Of a stretch of DNA of 64,000 bases, positions 60,840-64,000 are shown one piece after another. The notes under the pieces were generated by a model, which was not told where the DNA came from, ran no database searches, and saw only the letters and a program-made list of their open reading frames with translations. How positions within the stretch are numbered: the stretch's first letter is position 1; each line of letters starts with the position of its first letter. The position numbers were made by a program, and so were the translations under genes. Origin of the DNA: Piscinibacter caeni (lineage in GTDB: Bacteria > Pseudomonadota > Gammaproteobacteria > Burkholderiales > Burkholderiaceae_C); NCBI GenBank assembly GCA_003265685.1, contig KZ836103.1, positions 120,751-184,750 of the forward strand, written 5' to 3'.

Positions 60840-62864
60840 TCAGCGCGCGGCGATGACCCGCGCCAGCGCCCGCGCCAGCTCGGTGCGGGTGTAGGGCTTG
60901 CGCAGCAGCGGCCAGCCCGGCGGCGCGTCCAGCAGCGCGCTGGAGTAGCCGCTCATCAGCAGCACCGGCAGGCCCGGGCAGCGCGCGCGTGCCTTCTCGG
61001 CAAGGTCGGTGCCGCGCAGGCCGGCACCGAGCGCGATGTCGCTCAGCAGCACGTCGATGCCGGCCCCGGGTGTCAGCGCCGCGAGCGCGTCCTCGCCGCT
61101 GGTGCATTCGGTGACGCGGCAGCCGAAGCCGACCAGGAAGCGCTGCACCACCTGGCGCACCTCGGGGTCGTCCTCCACCAGCAGCACGTGCAGCCCGGCC
61201 GGCAGCTGGGCGCGCGGCAGGGTGTCGACCGGCACCGGCTCGCCGCTGCCGGGCACCTCGGGCAGCACCAGCCGCAGCGTGGTGCCCGCGCCCGGCGCGC
61301 TGTCGATCAGCACCGCGCCGCGCGACTGGCGCGCGAAGCCGTACACGGTGGCCAGGCCGAGCCCGGTGCCGCGCCCGGCCTCCTTGGTGGTGAAGAAGGG
61401 CTCGAAGGCACGCTCCTTGACATGCTCGGGCATGCCCACGCCGCTGTCGGCCACGGCGATCTCGACGTAGCGGGCCGCGGCCGCCTCGCTGCCGGCGGCG
61501 AGCTCGATCGGCAGCTCGGCCGTGGGCAGGGTGCGACAGGAGAACTCCAGCGCGCCGCCCTCGGGCATCGCGTCGCGGGCGTTGATCGCCACGTTCAGCA
61601 GCGCCGACTCGAGCTGCGCCGGATCGGCCAGCACCTGCGGACAGCCCGGCTCGGCCTCGACGCTGATGCGGATGCGCTGGTCGAGCGTGCGGCGCAGCAT
61701 GTCGGCCAGCGACTCGAGCAGGATCTCCACGTCGATCGCCGCCGGCTGCAGCACCTGGCGGCGCGAGAAGGTCAGCAGCTTGCCGGTCAGCTCGGCGCCG
61801 CGCCGGCTGGCGCGCGCCGCGGCGCCGACCAGCTGCTGGCCGAAGGCGTCGCCGGCCAGCGCCGGCAGCTCCTCGAGCACCTGCAGGTTGCCCGAGATCA
61901 CCGTCAGCAGGTTGTTGAAGTCGTGCGCGATGCCGCCGGTCAGCTGGCCGACGCTCTCGAGCCGCTGTGAATGGCTCAGCGCCTCCTCGCTGTGCGCGCG
62001 CTGCAGGCTGGTGGCCAGCAGGCTGCCGAGCAGGTCGAGGAAACGCCGTTCGTCCGCGCCGAAGCGCTGCGGCGCGCGGGCGCGCAGCAGCAGCACGCCC
62101 AGGGCCTGGTCGCGCCCGGCCAGCGGCACCGCGTGCACGCTGCCCCAGCCGGCGACCGGCGGCGCCAGCGCCTCGTGCAGCGCGCGGCCGAGCGGCGTTC
62201 CCGGCGCGGCGCTCAGGCGCGCGCCGGGCGGCTCGTCGGGCAGCAGGCCCACGCCGGCGGCCACGCGCAGCTCCTGTCGGCCGGGCTCGAGCAGCAGCAG
62301 CACCGCGCTCTCGATCTCCAGCGCCTCGGCGGCCACGCGCGGCGCCTGCTCGACCAGCAGCTGCGGATCGCGCGCGTCCACCGCCAGGCGGCCGAAATGC
62401 GCCACCTGCTCGCTGTAGCGCGCGCGCTGCAGCGCCTGCCGGACGCGCGGGTAGGCGCCGATGCCGCGGATCGCCGCCACCACGTAGGGCAGCCCGTGCT
62501 CCTGCAGCGGGCTGAGCGCGATCTCGACCATCACCTCCGAGCCGTCGCGCCGCCGCGCCAGCAAGTCCATCTGGGTGCCCATCGGCCGCGCGCGCGGGCT
62601 GTCGGCGTAGGCCTGGCGGTAGGTCGCGTGGCGCGGGCGGATCGCGTCGGGCACCAGGGCATCGACCGGCAGCCCGACCAGCTCGTCGACGTCGTAGTCG
62701 AGCAGCGTCGCGGCCGCGGGGTTGGCCAGCACGATCGAGCCGTCGTGGCCGACCACCAGCAGCGCGTCCGGGTAGGCCGCGAACAGCGAGCGGAACACGC
62801 CGTGCGGGTCCAGCCCGGTCGGCAGGCGCATGCCGATGGCCGGCGGCGCGTCGGCGGGCTTCAC
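60840..62864 (-). CDS. Soluble PAS-GAF hybrid histidine kinase with receiver domain
   Basis: A 674-residue cytoplasmic kinase with no transmembrane segment. Order: PAS (about 20-135: FRSLFAAYPDALLVVGHDGS), GAF (about 150-290), HisKA with H-box GGIAHDFNNLLTVISGN (about 305-380), HATPase (about 400-535: NVAINARDAMPEGG, ADSGVGMPE, GRGTGLGLATVYGF), and a C-terminal receiver (about 555-672: VLLVEDDPEVR, LLSDIALGAGLRG). The HDFNNLL H-box places it in the HWE-unlike HPK4 group. It overlaps its cognate regulator gene in ATGA. Confidence 0.9.
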   Translation of the reverse strand: MKPADAPPAIGMRLPTGLDPHGVFRSLFAAYPDALLVVGHDGSIVLANPAAATLLDYDVDELVGLPVDALVPDAIRPRHATYRQAYADSPRARPMGTQMDLLARRRDGSEVMVEIALSPLQEHGLPYVVAAIRGIGAYPRVRQALQRARYSEQVAHFGRLAVDARDPQLLVEQAPRVAAEALEIESAVLLLLEPGRQELRVAAGVGLLPDEPPGARLSAAPGTPLGRALHEALAPPVAGWGSVHAVPLAGRDQALGVLLLRARAPQRFGADERRFLDLLGSLLATSLQRAHSEEALSHSQRLESVGQLTGGIAHDFNNLLTVISGNLQVLEELPALAGDAFGQQLVGAAARASRRGAELTGKLLTFSRRQVLQPAAIDVEILLESLADMLRRTLDQRIRISVEAEPGCPQVLADPAQLESALLNVAINARDAMPEGGALEFSCRTLPTAELPIELAAGSEAAAARYVEIAVADSGVGMPEHVKERAFEPFFTTKEAGRGTGLGLATVYGFARQSRGAVLIDSAPGAGTTLRLVLPEVPGSGEPVPVDTLPRAQLPAGLHVLLVEDDPEVRQVVQRFLVGFGCRVTECTSGEDALAALTPGAGIDVLLSDIALGAGLRGTDLAEKARARCPGLPVLLMSGYSSALLDAPPGWPLLRKPYTRTELARALARVIAAR

Positions 62865-63607
62865 GCCGCCACCACGGACGGCACGAACAGGTAGCCCGCG
62901 CCGCGCACCGACTTGATGATCTGCGGCTCGTCGGCGTGATCGTCGAGCTTGCGGCGCAGGCGGCCCACCTGCACGTCGATCGTGCGGTCGAACGGGCCGG
63001 CCGGGCGGCCGCGGGTCTGCTCGAGGAGCTGGTCACGCGACAGCACCCGGCCCGGCTGGCGCGCGAACGCGGCCAGCAGGTCGAACTCGCCGGTGGTCAG
63101 CACGACCTCGCGGCCCTGGGCGTCGCACAGGCGGCGCGCGGCGAGGTCGAGCTCCCATTGCGCGAAGCGCAGCCGGCTGCCGTCGGTGGCCGGCCCGACC
63201 GGCGCGGCGGGGGCCAGCACGGCCGGCGGACTGCCCGGCTCGGTGCGCCGCAGCACGGCCTTGATGCGCGCCAGCAGCTCGCGCAGGTCGAAGGGCTTGG
63301 TGACGTAGTCGTCCGCGCCGACCTCCAGGCCGACCACCTTGTCGACCGCGTCGCCGCGGCCGGTGACGATCACCAGGCCGCAGCGCCAGTGCTCGCGCAA
63401 CTGGCGCGCGATCGCGAAGCCGTCCTCGCCGGGCAGGCCGAGGTCGAGCAGCACCAGCGCCGGCGCGTCGCTGGCCATCAGGGCCATCAGGTCGGCGCCG
63501 CGATGCAGCTGGCTGACGCGGAAGCCATGGCCCTCGAGGTAGTGACCGAGCAGCCGGGTGATGTCGATCTCGTCGTCGAGGACGGCAAGGTGCAGCGGGG
63601 TCGTCAC
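62861..63607 (-). CDS. OmpR-family response regulator, partner of the hybrid kinase
   Basis: A 248-residue regulator. The receiver (1-120) has acidic residues DDE at 11-13, phospho-acceptor Asp55 (LVLLDLGLPG) and KPFDLREL. The winged helix (about 145-240) ends with LRRKLDDH and IKSVRGAGYLF. It is the first gene of a two-gene operon with the hybrid kinase and is divergent from the ligase-like gene at the right edge, with a repeat-rich region between them. Confidence 0.92.
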   Translation of the reverse strand: MTTPLHLAVLDDEIDITRLLGHYLEGHGFRVSQLHRGADLMALMASDAPALVLLDLGLPGEDGFAIARQLREHWRCGLVIVTGRGDAVDKVVGLEVGADDYVTKPFDLRELLARIKAVLRRTEPGSPPAVLAPAAPVGPATDGSRLRFAQWELDLAARRLCDAQGREVVLTTGEFDLLAAFARQPGRVLSRDQLLEQTRGRPAGPFDRTIDVQVGRLRRKLDDHADEPQIIKSVRGAGYLFVPSVVAA

Positions 63608-63650
63608 GCGAGCGCAGCGATGGGCAAGGGCATGCGTGATTAGACATCGA

Positions 63651-63700
63651 CTTGCCTTGCATCAACCTTGCCCCGTCCCCACGCGGGGCAAGGCCTTGCC
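63651..63700. promoter_or_regulatory. CTTGC repeat array and palindromes in the divergent gap
   Basis: CTTGC occurs at 63651, 63656, 63667 and 63695. CCTTGCCCCG (63666-63675) and its complement (63684-63693) make a 10-bp hairpin, and GGCAAGGCCTTGCC (63687-63700) is a perfect palindrome overlapping it. TTGCC-TTGC-ATCAA (63652-63665) also resembles an FNR site. A response-regulator or Crp/Fnr binding region is likely. Confidence 0.5.
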
Positions 63701-63737
63701 AGCGCGCGGGCGATGCCCGACGCTCGCCCCGAACACC

Positions 63738-64000
63738 GTGACGAGCCCCTTCGAACCCGCCTGGCAGGCCGGCGTCGCCCTGGACGTGCTGGCCGCCGCA
63801 CAGGCGCCGCCCGCCGCACTGGCAGCGCGCCGCCAGGGGCGGCTGCACGCGCTGCTCGAGGCGGCGCGGCTCGGCTCGGCGCTGTATCGGCAGCGCCTCG
63901 GCCGGCTGGATGCGCAGGGCCTGGAGCGGATCGAGCCGGTCGGCAAGGACGAGCTGATGGCGCGCTTCGCCGACTGGGTCACCGACCCGGCGCTGGAGCT
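63738..64000 (+). CDS. Phenylacetate-CoA ligase-like (PaaK/F390 synthetase family) protein, N-terminal part
   Basis: A partial gene running off the right edge; 87 residues are visible from a GTG start. The segment LLEAARLGSALYRQRLGRLD then PVGKDELMARFADWVTDPAL matches the N terminus of adenylate-forming PaaK/CapK-like enzymes, in which the K-x-x-L-M-x-x-F-x-x-W pattern is typical. The adenylation motifs lie outside the window, so the substrate is unknown. It is divergent from the hybrid two-component system. No strong ribosome site was seen. Confidence 0.65.
   Translation, partial: MTSPFEPAWQAGVALDVLAAAQAPPAALAARRQGRLHALLEAARLGSALYRQRLGRLDAQGLERIEPVGKDELMARFADWVTDPALE

Overview
The window is high-GC DNA with tightly packed operons joined by ATGA, GTGA or TGATG stop/start overlaps. 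It is most likely from a betaproteobacterium of the order Burkholderiales. The evidence is a Bug/TctC-type solute receptor, an Omp32-like porin, a complete aerobic benzoyl-CoA (box) cluster with BoxR, and the typical Burkholderiales panBC arrangement. No rRNA, tRNA, CRISPR array, insertion sequence or integrase was recognised.

Layout. 1-4.1 kb (minus): arsenic resistance operon arsR-arsI-arsC-arsC-acr3-arsA, in which ArsA carries an N-terminal thioredoxin-like CxxC domain; arsA runs off the left edge. 4.2-7.1 kb (minus): a Gfo/Idh/MocA oxidoreductase followed by an OmpR-type regulator and a histidine kinase with almost no periplasmic loop. 7.2-12.7 kb (minus): a catabolic operon with an SDR dehydrogenase, a TRAP transporter (DctP-Q-M) and a two-subunit transketolase, facing a divergent LysR gene. 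13.7-22.5 kb: a second catabolic region with an HSL-type esterase, a Bug receptor and an AraC regulator (minus), then porin, beta-keto-acid cleavage enzyme (BKACE), tannase-family lipoprotein, carnitine-dehydrogenase-like enzyme and SDR (plus). 22.5-27.3 kb: a five-gene operon (SDR, quinone oxidoreductase, alpha/beta hydrolase, SCP2-like protein, AraC regulator) facing a TetR gene. 27.3-31.1 kb: an isoquinoline-oxidoreductase-like molybdenum hydroxylase (two subunits) and an AraC regulator. 31.3-37.7 kb: an HlyD/ABC exporter operon, a hydrolase-fold protein lacking its nucleophile serine, and a small hypothetical. 37.9-55.3 kb: the benzoate block. Its minus arm is DUF4863 protein, boxD, benzoate-CoA ligase, hydrolase and livKHMGF; its plus arm is boxR, boxC, boxB, boxA, a crotonase, a 3-hydroxyacyl-CoA dehydrogenase and a MaoC protein. 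55.3-64 kb: a hypothetical gene, panB-panC, NAD-type isocitrate dehydrogenase, a small hypothetical, a degenerate carbamoyltransferase, a Crp/Fnr regulator without Fe-S cysteines, a response regulator with a hybrid kinase, and the start of a phenylacetate-CoA-ligase-like gene.

How it works together. The benzoate block is a complete funnel. The ABC importer takes up an aromatic acid and the ligase makes benzoyl-CoA. BoxAB epoxidises the ring, BoxC opens it, BoxD oxidises the semialdehyde, and the crotonase and dehydrogenase begin beta-oxidation. No thiolase gene is present here. Five GCA-N6-TGC dyads in the two gaps flanking boxR overlap the predicted promoters and are good BoxR operator candidates. 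The 13.7-22.5 kb region looks like a carnitine-style route for an unknown esterified beta-hydroxy acid: ester hydrolysis, uptake, oxidation to the beta-keto acid, then BKACE cleavage. I regard it as the best candidate for an undescribed pathway. The thioredoxin-ArsA fusion is the most unusual single protein. All functional calls come from motif and family recognition by eye; no database search was run.
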